From positions 1 to 64,000 of the forward strand of contig CAMCWV010000008.1 in NCBI GenBank assembly GCA_945882915.1: a stretch of 64,000 nucleotides of DNA, written 5' to 3'. Both the position numbers and the translations under genes were made by a program. This stretch comes from Waddlia chondrophila WSU 86-1044. Lineage in GTDB: Bacteria; Chlamydiota; Chlamydiia; Chlamydiales; CAMCWV01. The notes below the pieces were generated by a model. It saw only the letters and a list, made by a program, of their open reading frames with translations. It made no database searches and was not told where the DNA came from. Shown here piece by piece: positions 1 to 11,025 of the stretch (its first letter is position 1; each line of letters starts with the position of its first letter).

Positions 1-88
1 CCTACGGCTAGCATCTGCCACGGCTTCGCCGCTTAATTACCACTGCCGCGGTTTAAATAACCAAGAAAATTCTTCATGCGATTTCCCT
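1..88 (+). repeat. Dispersed repeat G, copy 1 (cut by window edge)
   Basis: The first 88 bases closely match 21531-21620 (GGCTAGCATCTGCCACGGCT, then a run ending in AACCAAGAAAATTCTTCAT). The copy is truncated by the window start. It contains no ORF. Both copies lie just beside a gene end, so this is an intergenic dispersed repeat of unknown function. Confidence 0.8.
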
Positions 89-199
89 AACGTAACGTTG
101 CAGGAATTCTTTAATTAAGTTATAGTCAACGCTACTTCCCCTACTATTATTTAAATATTAGTTCCGAATTCCCCACTCTTACAAGGAGTACCCTAACAA

Positions 200-826
200 G
201 TGGACTGGCTTACCGATCTTATCATGCAGCATGCTCAATATGCCCATTACATTATCTTTTGCGCACTGATTCTGGCCGGATTCAACGTCCCAATTAGCGA
301 AGATCTAATGCTGATTATCAGCGGAGTCTTAGCAAGCACGGTCGTACCAGAGAATACAGTTCAACTCTTTTTAGGGGTCTTTTTGGGGGCATATTTGTCG
401 GACTGGATCGCCTACTGGATTGGACGGAAGCTCGGGCCTAAGCTTTGGGATATTCGCTGGTTTGCAAGCTTTGTCAAAAAAGAGCGATTGGAACAGGTAG
501 GGAAATACTACGAAAAGTATGGGATCTGGACCCTTATTATTGGTCGATTTATCCCTTTTGGTGTCCGCAACTGTCTTTTTGTGACTGCTGGGATGGGTAA
601 GATGCCTTTTGTCAAGTTTATCATATGCGACGGGATTGCTTGCTTGATATCGAATACGACACTGTTCTCGCTAGCCTATGTTTTAGGAAAGCATTATGAG
701 ATCCTTTTCGAGTACCTCAAAGTGTTCAATATTATCGTCTTTAGCGCCTTTGCGGTAGCAGTCCTTACCGCCATTTGGTACTACGGCTTCAAAAAGAAAT
801 CCCTCGCAAAAACAAAAGACAGCTAG
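200..826 (+). CDS. DedA family (SNARE-associated domain) membrane protein
   Basis: A 208-residue integral membrane protein of the DedA/SNARE_assoc family, inner-membrane proteins linked in other bacteria to lipid-carrier flipping and envelope homeostasis. The family signature is visible: an acidic motif after the first hydrophobic segment (NVPISEDLMLIISG, about residues 29-42) and the GRFIPFGVR motif near residue 115. The tail is basic (KKKSLAKTKDS), as expected for a cytoplasmic C-terminus. The start is GTG at 200, chosen because AAGGAG lies at 183-188 with suitable spacing. The gene stands alone, with repeats on both sides. The exact substrate cannot be inferred. Confidence 0.88.
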   Translation: MDWLTDLIMQHAQYAHYIIFCALILAGFNVPISEDLMLIISGVLASTVVPENTVQLFLGVFLGAYLSDWIAYWIGRKLGPKLWDIRWFASFVKKERLEQVGKYYEKYGIWTLIIGRFIPFGVRNCLFVTAGMGKMPFVKFIICDGIACLISNTTLFSLAYVLGKHYEILFEYLKVFNIIVFSAFAVAVLTAIWYYGFKKKSLAKTKDS

Positions 827-857
827 AACCCCTGGTTCCCATTCCCAGCAGCAGCTC

Positions 858-975
858 CCACAAAAAGTTTATTTTTTAACTCCTGAGAGACAGGGCGATT
901 TTATCAAGAAAGCTTTGACGCTCACAGAGGGGTGTTTTGGCGGGGCAATCGCATAAAGAATTTTTTTAAGCAGTC
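858..975 (+). repeat. Dispersed repeat I, copy 1
   Basis: About 115 bp nearly identical to the reverse complement of 25345-25465; both carry AACTCCTGAGAGACAGGGCG and TGTTTTGGCGGGGCAATC. The two copies are in opposite orientation and both are intergenic. No ORF or internal palindrome explains the conservation. Confidence 0.85.
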
Positions 976-1019
976 TGAACACTTTCGCGCCCTACATTTT
1001 AAATTGTGTCCCAGAGGGA

Positions 1020-1067
1020 CACTTGGACGGAGCCAAAGCCCACATTTTCAGCTACGAGGAGTATATA
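1020..1067 (+). repeat. Half copy of palindrome family A
   Basis: CTTGGACGGAGCCAAAGC followed by TTTTCAGCTACGAGGAGTAT matches the interior and right arm of complete family A elements such as 40050-40121. The left arm is missing. It lies between a DedA gene and the end of an NTT gene. Confidence 0.8.
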
Positions 1068-1142
1068 AGGTCTCAGATAAAACTTATGGTTTTTTTTGGA
1101 GACTTGAAGAGCCGGCAGAGCTCGCTTCTTAATTTTTTCTGG

Positions 1143-2726
1143 TTAGTTCTTGGGGTGGTCGGCGGTGGCGACAGCAAGAACAGGCTCAGCTGCTGTATCG
1201 GGGATTTCGAGGCGCTGTTGACTGGCTACGAGGCCGTTAAATTCTCTGCCAAGAGCGCGTACGGCAAAGATCCATACGATAATAGCTAGCAGGAGGATCG
1301 CACCTACGTAAGGGGCGCCAGCTGTGATGGTTGTAAAGATGAGGAGAAGGCCCTGGTGGATGACTGATCCGCCAGACTTGCCAAGACGGGAGCCTACGCC
1401 GTCAATGGCGGCCTTCCCTTTGAGTTTACTTTCTTGGCTAAGAGGTGTGAAAGAGATCTCTTTGGTGGCATCGAAGAGGGTGTACTTAGAGGCCCTGCTC
1501 AAGCAGTTTTGGGCAGATCCGAAGAAAACCACAACAGCTAGTGGGGTAGTCCCCAAAAGCATGACGACAACGCTAGAGAGTTCTTGAGGGAAGATGAAGA
1601 AGGCGAAAAAGCCGATGCTTGTGATGAGGAGGATCACCGGAGAGATCATCGCTGCAAAGGTCCAGCCGAACTTTCGGATGGCATTGCCCGAGATAAACAG
1701 CGCGGTTAGTGTAGCAATAAATCCTGTGACAATCGTGATGTTGCTCATGTAGGCATTGTAGTCACCTGGATTTGGATAGAGCTGCTTCACTTGGTCTTTC
1801 CAGACTACTTCAACGAGGTTGATCACTACGTTGTAGGTCACAACGATAACGGCGATGCAAATGAGGTATTTTGACCTTGCAAGATAGGCGAAAGTTTCGC
1901 GCATGGACATGCGGATCTTCGGCTTTTCAGAGCCCTTTTCAACGTGGTCGGCGCATTGCCCTGGTTGAGAGACGATGTGGTTGTTGAACCAGCGGAAGCA
2001 GCCGATGCAGATGGCGCCAGAGGTGATGATCGTGATTGTGAGGTACACAAGCGTCTGTTCCCAGGCATCAGTGCCCAAGAAGAAGTCGGGATTGTAAGTC
2101 ACGCGTGAGAGCCACTTAGAAACTTGCCCTGAGGGGATCCCTGCGAAGTTTACGGCAATTCCTAGTAGAGCGTAAAACCGTTTTGCTTCGGCGGTCCAGG
2201 TGACTTGGTTAACAAAGCCCCAGAAGAGTACAAAGAGGATCATGGTGCCCCAGAGCTCTGCCATGACGTAGAACATTGTGAACGTCCAATAGCGGATCAT
2301 GGCAATAAGCCCCTTTAACCCTGGGGGGAGCACTACTTGGAGATAATCGGCAAAAGCGTGTGGGTGGATGGAGTCGCGCGCTGGATAGAGGATGAAGGTG
2401 AAGACAAAGAAGAACCCGAGAAAGACTGCCATCATTGCGTAGAAGACGTTTTCTCTGCTGAGTTTATTAGAAAAGCGTGTGAATACGTAGGTGAGCACAA
2501 AGGCCATGGGGAGCATGGCCCAAACTTTAAGGAATGGAATGACTTCTGCCCCGGATGACGCTGCGGTCACGATGAGGGCATCTTTCATGTTTCTAAGGAT
2601 GTTGTAGTTGAAGGAGATTAGAAAAATCATCAATAACAGAGGAATGAGCTTCTTTAACTCATTGCGATGAACCGGCCAGAGGAAGGCGCGGATCTTACTA
2701 AACTCGTGTTTTGATATGTCAGCCAT
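1143..2726 (-). CDS. NTT-family ATP/ADP (nucleotide) transporter, copy 1
   Basis: A 527-residue nucleotide transporter of the TLC/NTT family found in Chlamydiae, Rickettsiales and plastids; members exchange host ATP for ADP or import other nucleotides across the inner membrane. Visible signatures are the N-terminal FLWPVHRNELKKLIPLLLM segment, SFNYNILRNMKDALIVTAA, and WGFVNQVTWTAEAKRFYAL, with about a dozen hydrophobic segments. It is closely related along its whole length to the next gene (2833-4437), so the pair is a tandem duplication. The N- and C-terminal tails diverge most. Substrate specificity (ATP/ADP exchange or nucleotide-proton import) cannot be assigned by eye. Confidence 0.93.
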   Translation of the reverse strand: MADISKHEFSKIRAFLWPVHRNELKKLIPLLLMIFLISFNYNILRNMKDALIVTAASSGAEVIPFLKVWAMLPMAFVLTYVFTRFSNKLSRENVFYAMMAVFLGFFFVFTFILYPARDSIHPHAFADYLQVVLPPGLKGLIAMIRYWTFTMFYVMAELWGTMILFVLFWGFVNQVTWTAEAKRFYALLGIAVNFAGIPSGQVSKWLSRVTYNPDFFLGTDAWEQTLVYLTITIITSGAICIGCFRWFNNHIVSQPGQCADHVEKGSEKPKIRMSMRETFAYLARSKYLICIAVIVVTYNVVINLVEVVWKDQVKQLYPNPGDYNAYMSNITIVTGFIATLTALFISGNAIRKFGWTFAAMISPVILLITSIGFFAFFIFPQELSSVVVMLLGTTPLAVVVFFGSAQNCLSRASKYTLFDATKEISFTPLSQESKLKGKAAIDGVGSRLGKSGGSVIHQGLLLIFTTITAGAPYVGAILLLAIIVWIFAVRALGREFNGLVASQQRLEIPDTAAEPVLAVATADHPKN

Positions 2727-2832
2727 ATAAAGTGCGTTGTAATTTGAACTTTAGGCAAAGTTTTGCTAGTTAGTATAATACAAAGTCATAAAAACAAACA
2801 ATCTAAAAATAGATTTTTGCTCAGATTTTTAT

Positions 2833-4437
2833 TTAAATGCTGCCTTGGTTGCCGCTGCTATTAGAGATCGGCATTGCAGGAACAACTGTAGCAGGGGCAG
2901 AGCCTGTATCAGGGATCTTAATAGACTGTTGGCTTGCTACAAGGCTGTTGAATTCTTTGCCTAGCTCGCGGGCTGAGAAGATCCATATGACAATAGCGAC
3001 GAGCAAGATAACGGCTACGTAAGGAGCCCCTGCTGTAAGAGTCGTGAATATTAGAAGAAGCCCTTGGAGCATGATAGATCCGCCAGACTTACCTAAACGG
3101 GAGCCAACGCCATCAATGGCGGCTTTTCCCTTGAGTTTGCACTCTTGGCTAAGTGGCGTAAAGGAGATCTCTTTGGTGGCGTCGAAGAGGGTGTACTTAG
3201 AAGCCCTACTCAAGCAGTTCTGGGCAGACCCGAAGAAGACCACAAGAGCAAGCGGGGTTGTTCCGAGGAGCGTAACAATAACGCTTAGTAGTTCATTGGG
3301 GAAAAGAAGGAATCCAAAGAACCCAACGCTTGTGATGAGGAGAATAACAGGAGGAATCATCGCAGCGAAGGTCCAGCCGAACTTTCGGATAGCACTGCCC
3401 GAAATAAAGATGGCAGTCAGGGTCGCAATAACCCCTGTAATCATGGTAATGTTGCTCATGTAGGCGTTGTAGTCGCCTGGATTCGGGTAGAGCTGCTTGA
3501 CTTGGTCTTTCCACAAGACTTCGACGAGGTTGATCACGATGTTGTAGGTCAAAACGATAAGCGCAATACAAATGAGGTATTTTGATCTGGAGAGGTAGGC
3601 AAAAGTTTCTCGCATCGACATTTTGATCTTCGGCTTTTCGAAGCCCTTTGCGACGTGGTCAGCACACTGCCCAGGTTGGGAGACGATGTGGTGGTTAAAC
3701 CAGCGAAAGCAGGTAACGCAGAGGAGGCCGGAGCAGATGATGGCAACGGTGAGGTAAACAAGTGATTGTCCCCAGGCGTCGTTGCCGAAAATAAAGTTTG
3801 GATTGTAGGTAATGCGGGAGAACCACTTTGAAATCTGTCCAGAAGGGATGCTCGCAAAGTTTGCTGCTAAGCCAATGAGGACATAGAATCTTTTGGCTTC
3901 AGCAGTCCAGGTGACTTGGTTAACAAAACCCCAGAAAAGAACGAAAAGGATCATTGTTCCCCAAAGCTCTGCCATGACGTAGAACATAGTGAACGTCCAG
4001 TAACGGATCATCGCAATGAGTCCGTTTAGCCCTTCGGGGAGGATAGTCTGCAAATAATTCGCGAAGGCGTGTGGGTGGAGGGCATCGCGTGCTGGATAGA
4101 GAATAAATGTGAAGATAAAGAAAAAGCCAAGAAAGAGAGCCATCATGGCGTAAAACACATGTTCGCGGCTGAGTCTATTGGAAAATCTAGTGAAAATGTA
4201 GGTCATTAAGAAAGCCATGGGGAGCATGGCCCAAACTTTAAGGAATGGAATAACCTCTGCCCCGGATGACGCTGCGGTCACAATAAGGGCATCCTTCATG
4301 TTTCTAAGGATATTGTAGTTGAAAGAGATGAAGAACATCATCATCAACAAGGGGACAAGCTTCCTCAGCTCGTGGCCATGGACTGGCCAAATCAAAGATC
4401 GGAACTTACCAAATTCTTGTTCTGATGTATGGGCCAT
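2833..4437 (-). CDS. NTT-family ATP/ADP (nucleotide) transporter, copy 2
   Basis: A 534-residue NTT-family nucleotide transporter, first of the tandem pair in transcription order. It shares RNMKDALIVTAASSGAEVIP and long identical stretches with copy 1. Differences cluster at the N-terminus (MAHTSEQEFGKFRSLIWPVH) and the Ser/Pro-rich C-terminus. The gap to copy 1 is about 106 bp and AT-rich, so each copy may have its own promoter. In an obligate intracellular bacterium the expected role is energy or nucleotide parasitism at the inner membrane. Which copy exchanges ATP/ADP is unknown. Confidence 0.93.
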   Translation of the reverse strand: MAHTSEQEFGKFRSLIWPVHGHELRKLVPLLMMMFFISFNYNILRNMKDALIVTAASSGAEVIPFLKVWAMLPMAFLMTYIFTRFSNRLSREHVFYAMMALFLGFFFIFTFILYPARDALHPHAFANYLQTILPEGLNGLIAMIRYWTFTMFYVMAELWGTMILFVLFWGFVNQVTWTAEAKRFYVLIGLAANFASIPSGQISKWFSRITYNPNFIFGNDAWGQSLVYLTVAIICSGLLCVTCFRWFNHHIVSQPGQCADHVAKGFEKPKIKMSMRETFAYLSRSKYLICIALIVLTYNIVINLVEVLWKDQVKQLYPNPGDYNAYMSNITMITGVIATLTAIFISGSAIRKFGWTFAAMIPPVILLITSVGFFGFLLFPNELLSVIVTLLGTTPLALVVFFGSAQNCLSRASKYTLFDATKEISFTPLSQECKLKGKAAIDGVGSRLGKSGGSIMLQGLLLIFTTLTAGAPYVAVILLVAIVIWIFSARELGKEFNSLVASQQSIKIPDTGSAPATVVPAMPISNSSGNQGSI

Positions 4438-4537
4438 AAAAGTGGGTTAAAAGGTCAACTTTAGGCAATATTATTCCAATAGTATAACAGATGGGTAAGA
4501 AAGAAACAATATAAAAGTGTTGAAATCTAGATCTGTC

Positions 4538-4773
4538 CCTCTGGATAGGCATTGCTCGCATAATTACAGCCCCCCTAAAGAGTAGCAGCCTTACAGGCTG
4601 CGTAGAATATATTCGCTTTTACCCAGGGCGCCTGCCCTTACGCTGTTTGCAATTACAGCCATTCAGGCTGAGATTTTATGCAAAAGGCTTTAACTACTAT
4701 AAAACCATTTTAGATTTTTAAGTGAAGCTTGTAAGGCTGCAATTACAGTTATGTGAGCAATGTCCTCTGGATA
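4538..4773. repeat. Palindrome family E, long copy bounded by 10-bp direct repeats
   Basis: The element begins GCATTGCTCGCATAATTACA at 4549 and ends with TTATGTGAGCAATG at 4763, an inverted pair matching the compact element at 29570-29653. Its interior carries extra sequence, including GGGCGCCTGCCCTTACGCTG (repeated at 24373-24419). The same 10 bases, CCTCTGGATA, flank it at 4538-4547 and 4764-4773, as expected of a target-site duplication. The whole gap 4438-4802 has no credible gene. Confidence 0.7.
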
Positions 4774-4802
4774 TCTCTTTCTGGGACATAATTTAGACTT
4801 AA

Positions 4803-6002
4803 TTAAGAAAGAGCTTCGATGCCGGGAAGGGTGCCAAACTCAATGTATTCAAGTGATGCCCCGCCCCCAGTAGAGATATGGTTGATTTTGGCAGCAACGC
4901 CTGCCATGTGAAGCGCTGAAATGGAGTCGCCACCCCCTACAATGGTCGTCGCCGGAGAGATGGCTAACTTCTTTGCAATAGCAAGCGTCCCCTTAGAAAA
5001 GGCCGGAATTTCGAAGACTCCCACAGGTCCATTCCAAAAAATAACCGCAGCATCTTCTAACGCCGACGTATATTCTTGAATTGTTTGGGGGCCAATATCA
5101 ACCCCTTCAAAGCCCTCAGGGATTCCTTCTTTGGCTTTAACGATTCGCAGCTCGCCCGTTCCATCTATTTTATCGGTTACTTTGATATCTGTTGGAAGGA
5201 GGAATTTAATTCCCTTTTCCTCACATTCTGCCAGGATTTCTCGGGCAGTATCAATAAAGTCATCTTGATGGATTGAGTTCCCGATTTGGATTCCTTGCGC
5301 CTTTAAAAAGGTGTACGTCATCCCGCCGCCAATAAGAAGGCCATCGACTTTTTTTAGCAGCGACTTGATGATCCCCAGCTTTGAAGAGATTTTGGACCCT
5401 CCAATAATCGCATAAAAAGGACGCTTGGGATTCATGAGTGCATCTCCCAAATACCGAAGCTCCTTTTGCATAAGGAATCCGGCAGCCGCTTTTTTAGGGA
5501 AATATTGGGTGATTGTGGCAGTTGATGAGTGAGATCTATGCGCCGTGCCAAAGGCGTCGTTAACATAAAGATCGCCTAAAGTGCTCAGTTGTTTAGCAAA
5601 TTGGGGGTCTTGTTCAGGATGCTCTTCAGCAGAGTGAAAGCGGAGGTTTTCTAGAAGAAGGACTTCTCCTGGTTTAAGGGCTTTAACCATCTTTTTTGTT
5701 TCAGGGCCAACACAGTCAGGCGCCATTTGAACACGTCTTGCCAAAAGCTCTGAAAGGCGCTTAGCGCAAGGCTTAAGAGAGGCTTTGGAGTCCCATTTCC
5801 CATCCGGGCGGCCCAAATGGCTCATTAGGACAACAGATCCCCCATGGTCGATCACATATTGAATTGAGGGAATAGTAGCCACAATGCGGGTGTCATCTGT
5901 GATTTTTTGCTGCGCATCTTGTGGGACGTTGAAGTCTACCCGCATGAGAACTGTTTTGTCGCGGATAGAAAGTTGTTTAAGCGTGAGTTTTGATTTGGGC
6001 AT
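4803..6002 (-). CDS. pgk: Phosphoglycerate kinase
   Basis: A 399-residue cytoplasmic glycolytic enzyme that transfers phosphate from 1,3-bisphosphoglycerate to ADP. Clear signatures: MRVDFNVPQD near the N-terminus, HLGRPDGK substrate-binding segment, LLLENLRFH, the conserved VNDAFGTAHRSHSS, IIGGSKISSK, and the C-terminal nucleotide-site motif TTIVGGGDS followed by ISTGGGASLEY. Length is normal for the family. The upstream gap to the divergent pdxH is only about 86 bp, so promoters for both genes should lie there. No Shine-Dalgarno is obvious before the ATG at 6002. Confidence 0.97.
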   Translation of the reverse strand: MPKSKLTLKQLSIRDKTVLMRVDFNVPQDAQQKITDDTRIVATIPSIQYVIDHGGSVVLMSHLGRPDGKWDSKASLKPCAKRLSELLARRVQMAPDCVGPETKKMVKALKPGEVLLLENLRFHSAEEHPEQDPQFAKQLSTLGDLYVNDAFGTAHRSHSSTATITQYFPKKAAAGFLMQKELRYLGDALMNPKRPFYAIIGGSKISSKLGIIKSLLKKVDGLLIGGGMTYTFLKAQGIQIGNSIHQDDFIDTAREILAECEEKGIKFLLPTDIKVTDKIDGTGELRIVKAKEGIPEGFEGVDIGPQTIQEYTSALEDAAVIFWNGPVGVFEIPAFSKGTLAIAKKLAISPATTIVGGGDSISALHMAGVAAKINHISTGGGASLEYIEFGTLPGIEALS

Positions 6003-6088
6003 ATTTTATACATTTTGACAGGTGAGTATTTTGCATGCTAGGGTCCCCTTCATAGGGAAGTCAAGAAAATAGATTTTATGGAGCTTAA

Positions 6089-6748
6089 ATGGACATAGAG
6101 CGGATGCGTCGAGAGTATCAGGCAGAGCCTCTTCGAAAGGAGCAGCTTGACTCAGATCCATTAGAACAATTTAAAACGTGGTTTAATAAGGCGCGGGAAG
6201 CGGGGGTTTTAGAGCCGAATGCCATGGTTTTGGCTACAGTAAACTTTGAGGGAAAGCCCTCCACGCGGACAGTTTTACTTAAACAGTGTGATATGAAGGG
6301 GTTTGTTTTTTATACGAACTTTAATAGTCGTAAAGGCCAGGAGCTTACACATAACCGTTTTGTTGCCCTGACCTTCTTGTGGCTGCCACAGGGGCGGCAG
6401 GTAAGCGTTCAGGGTGTTGTGGAATATGTCTCTCGCAAAGAGTCGGGGGAATATTTTAAGATGCGCCCGCGTGAAGCTCAGCTTAGCGCGTGGGCTTCTC
6501 CCCAAAGTTTTCCTGTCGAAAATCGCGATACATTAGAAAAAACGCATCACAAACTAGAAGCAAGTTATGTAAATAAAGAGGTGCCACTGCCTCCTTTTTG
6601 GGGTGGGTACCGTGTCGTACCCTCCACAATTGAATTTTGGCAGGGGAGCCAGTATCGCCTTCACGACCGCTTCATGTACACCAAAGAAGATACTAAAGAA
6701 GATACCGAAAAAGGTGTCAAATGGCGCCTCCAGCGCCTCGCCCCCTAA
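6089..6748 (+). CDS. pdxH: Pyridoxamine 5'-phosphate oxidase
   Basis: A 219-residue FMN-dependent oxidase that makes pyridoxal 5'-phosphate from pyridoxine or pyridoxamine phosphate. Recognisable features are the N-terminal MRREYQAEPL, FMN-site PSTRTVLLK, FYTNFNSRKGQEL, the EFWQGSQYRLHDR segment and the C-terminal WRLQRLAP signature. Length fits the family. A GGAG lies just upstream of the ATG at 6089. Odd detail: before the C-terminal motif there is a small tandem insertion (YTKEDTKEDTEKG), a duplicated codon block that looks like local slippage. It is divergent from pgk and convergent with katG. Confidence 0.96.
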   Translation: MDIERMRREYQAEPLRKEQLDSDPLEQFKTWFNKAREAGVLEPNAMVLATVNFEGKPSTRTVLLKQCDMKGFVFYTNFNSRKGQELTHNRFVALTFLWLPQGRQVSVQGVVEYVSRKESGEYFKMRPREAQLSAWASPQSFPVENRDTLEKTHHKLEASYVNKEVPLPPFWGGYRVVPSTIEFWQGSQYRLHDRFMYTKEDTKEDTEKGVKWRLQRLAP

Positions 6749-6772
6749 CGAGGCAATTGATGGAGACTACTA

Positions 6773-6796
6773 CAAATGACCCCGAGGGGTCATTTG
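6773..6796. terminator. Hairpin between convergent pdxH and katG
   Basis: A perfect 11-bp stem (CAAATGACCCC / GGGGTCATTTG) with a 2-base GA gap sits exactly between the two convergent stops. There is no clear T run on either side, so it may be a bidirectional terminator or an mRNA-end stabilising hairpin. Confidence 0.5.
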
Positions 6797-6813
6797 TGGC
6801 GACGACTTGAAAA

Positions 6814-9042
<2,229 letters not shown>

Positions 9043-9137
9043 TCAGAGACTAATTGGAAAGAACTAGCTTTTCCACGTTAAGGCTAGGGTAATTTTTAGT
9101 CAAAACTTGTTTTTCAATCAAGGCGATAGGCAAACCT

Positions 9138-9890
9138 TTATTTCAAGGGGAGGAAGGGGTTGTTGCCTTGCGAGAAGCCGTTGCCGGAGGCTCGTTTTTT
9201 AAGTTCGGAGCGAATAGAGAAAAGCAAGTCTTGGTCAAAGTCTTTATAGGCAGCCCATTTCAGATACTCAACTGGGATCTGGCTAAGGGCTTTGCCCTTG
9301 TGTGGCCCAAGGGGCATCGTCTTCATTCGAATCGGCCTGTTTAGCACTTCGAAGAGCTGCTCTGTTGTTTTGTAACGCTCTATAAGACGTTTAAATACCT
9401 GCACGTTGACGACAACATCGTTCATGGCTCTGTGGGCCCCTTCTGGTTCGATAAGAAAGTGCTCGCGCAGCTTTTCTAAGGAATTAACAGGGCTCTGGCC
9501 ATAGTTACGAGCAAGGCGAAGAGTGTCTAGTTGTTTGTTGGTATGCAGGTTGCAGGGGATCTGATTCCTTTTTGCAGCGTTCATCAACAAATCAACATCA
9601 AAGCTAATTCCATGCCCTACAATGGTGTGATTGCCAATCAGTTTGAGTAGATTGGGAAGGACCTCTTCAATTTTCGGCTTTCCCGCCACCATCTCTGGAG
9701 TGATGTGATGGATCGCTATCGAGGACTCGGGAATAAGGCTTTGAGGATCGATGAGTGTTTCAAACGAGCTCAAGATCTCTGTATTGTTAAAAGTAACAAC
9801 AGCCACTTCAAGGAGCCTGTCTTTAACGGGGTCCAAGCCAGTGGTTTCACAGTCGAGACAGACGAAGATTTCTTTTGAGAGTAAGCCCAT
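9138..9890 (-). CDS. dnaQ: DnaQ-family 3'-5' exonuclease
   Basis: A 250-residue DEDDh exonuclease resembling the proofreading epsilon subunit of DNA polymerase III. Exo I is CLDCETTGLDP (D13, E15), Exo II is GHGISFDVDLL, and the C-terminal Exo III is HRAMNDVVVN with its His and Asp. A separate C-terminal segment (MPLGPHKGKALSQIP to the AAYKDFDQDLLF region) resembles a DUF3820-type domain, a combination I recall in chlamydial DnaQ paralogues. It is the last gene of a leftward run with engB and tsaE, 6 bp from engB. Whether it is the replicative proofreader or a paralogue cannot be decided here. Confidence 0.9.
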   Translation of the reverse strand: MGLLSKEIFVCLDCETTGLDPVKDRLLEVAVVTFNNTEILSSFETLIDPQSLIPESSIAIHHITPEMVAGKPKIEEVLPNLLKLIGNHTIVGHGISFDVDLLMNAAKRNQIPCNLHTNKQLDTLRLARNYGQSPVNSLEKLREHFLIEPEGAHRAMNDVVVNVQVFKRLIERYKTTEQLFEVLNRPIRMKTMPLGPHKGKALSQIPVEYLKWAAYKDFDQDLLFSIRSELKKRASGNGFSQGNNPFLPLK

Positions 9891-9896
9891 ATTTTT

Positions 9897-10520
9897 TTAC
9901 GAGAGTTCGTTTTCTAGAGCTTCATGGATCATTCGAATTAGTTCTATCCGCCCTTCCCCTTTGGTGGAAGAGTAGTGAACGTGGTGCAGATTTTCGCAGT
10001 TTAAAGTCTTGAGGATCTTCTGCGTATTAGCCATTTTTTCGTTCCGCTTAACTTGATCGACTTTAGTTAGCACTAAAATCATTGCCTTTTGATGGTGGAC
10101 AACCCATTCAACAAGGCGAAGGTCTTCTTCATTGGGAATGCGGCGGATGTCTATTAGAAAAAGGACGAGCTTTAGGGCGTCTCTGGAGTTGACGTAGCCT
10201 TGAACCATTGGACCCCACTGCTTTTTTACAGATGGGGGGACTTTGGCGTAGCCATAACCGGGAAGATCTACAAATGAGAGCTCGTCATTTACAGTGAAAA
10301 AGTTGATTGCTTGCGTTTTCCCTGGAGTAGATGAGGTTTTAACAAGCGATTTGCTTTGGAAGAGATGGTTTAAAAGGCTTGATTTTCCGACGTTAGAACG
10401 GCCAGCAACTGCGATTTCAGGGAGAATATCACCAGATTCAATGTGCCGCAGCGTGGGGTAGTGCTCAGGAGCTGTCCCGGTCGTTATAAATTTGGCATTC
10501 TGAAAGAGATACTTTTTCAT
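9897..10520 (-). CDS. engB: Ribosome biogenesis GTPase EngB/YsxC/YihA
   Basis: A 207-residue TrmE-Era-EngA-EngB-class GTPase needed for large ribosomal subunit assembly. The G1 loop is GRSNVGKSSLLN (about residues 41-52), G2 threonine lies in STPGKTQAINFF, G3 is DLPGYGYA and G4 is TKVD. YGYAKVPPSVKKQWG is typical of this family. Its ATG overlaps the stop of tsaE by 4 bp (ATGA), which implies translational coupling. It belongs to the leftward run tsaE-engB-dnaQ. Confidence 0.95.
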   Translation of the reverse strand: MKKYLFQNAKFITTGTAPEHYPTLRHIESGDILPEIAVAGRSNVGKSSLLNHLFQSKSLVKTSSTPGKTQAINFFTVNDELSFVDLPGYGYAKVPPSVKKQWGPMVQGYVNSRDALKLVLFLIDIRRIPNEEDLRLVEWVVHHQKAMILVLTKVDQVKRNEKMANTQKILKTLNCENLHHVHYSSTKGEGRIELIRMIHEALENELS

Positions 10521-10990
10521 GTTTGTGGGATCTCTAGTATTGTGATCTGCCGCTCATCGTCTCTCGAGCTTTCTGTAGAGTGCTCCATGCGGACTATAAT
10601 AGAGTCTGCGGGGAGTAGGTCGTGAATCCGCTCAGCCCACTCGATGCAGCAGATGCCATGCTCTGTGGAAAAGTATTCGTCAAAGCCCATTCTTAAAAAT
10701 TCGTCGCTGTTTTGCAGGCGGTATAAGTCAAAATGGAAAACGGCGAGGCTGTTTTTGTCTTGGCTATTTTGGTAAATGCCTAAGTAGACAAAGGTCGGGC
10801 TTGTGACGTTTTCTTCAGCAAGGCCGGTAGCGCCTCGAACGAGTCCTTTAATAAAAGTGGTTTTGCCTGCGGCTAAGTCTCCATAAAAGCAAACAACACT
10901 TCCGCCGGTACTTTTCTGGGAAAGTCTCTTTCCCAGTAAATAGCCTGCGTGTGTTGTTTCCTCGGCTGAGTGGGTGATGATCTTAGTCAC
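10517..10990 (-). CDS. tsaE: tRNA threonylcarbamoyladenosine biosynthesis ATPase TsaE
   Basis: A small P-loop ATPase (YjeE) that works with TsaB and TsaD in making t6A on tRNAs reading ANN codons. Walker A is GDLAAGKTTFIKGLVRG; downstream are TSPTFVYLGIY and the HFDLYRLQNSDE motif, then CIEWAERIHDLLP. I place the start at GTG 10990 (157 residues, normal family length). The frame stays open to a GTG at 11062, but that would add a very basic 24-residue tail (MDQSPRRRRRR...) encoded inside the upstream gene's 3' end. It overlaps engB by 4 bp. Confidence 0.9.
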   Translation of the reverse strand: MTKIITHSAEETTHAGYLLGKRLSQKSTGGSVVCFYGDLAAGKTTFIKGLVRGATGLAEENVTSPTFVYLGIYQNSQDKNSLAVFHFDLYRLQNSDEFLRMGFDEYFSTEHGICCIEWAERIHDLLPADSIIVRMEHSTESSRDDERQITILEIPQT

Positions 10991-11025
10991 GAGAGGTTTT
11001 CTTTGTGGGGGGCTGAAGGTTTTTT

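Larger units (their letters stand above)
827..1142. other. Gene-free gap holding repeat fragments
   Basis: No credible gene. The gap holds repeat I (858-975) and a half copy of palindrome family A (1020-1067). Just before the half copy is GTCCCAGAGGGACA, a short palindrome that recurs near 24893 followed by a similar TGGAC sequence. Confidence 0.7.

Noticed and set aside
932-1289. Two overlapping frames in the gap after the DedA gene
   Set aside because: They are composed of repeat I, a half family A palindrome and the antisense of the NTT 3' end; no family pattern.
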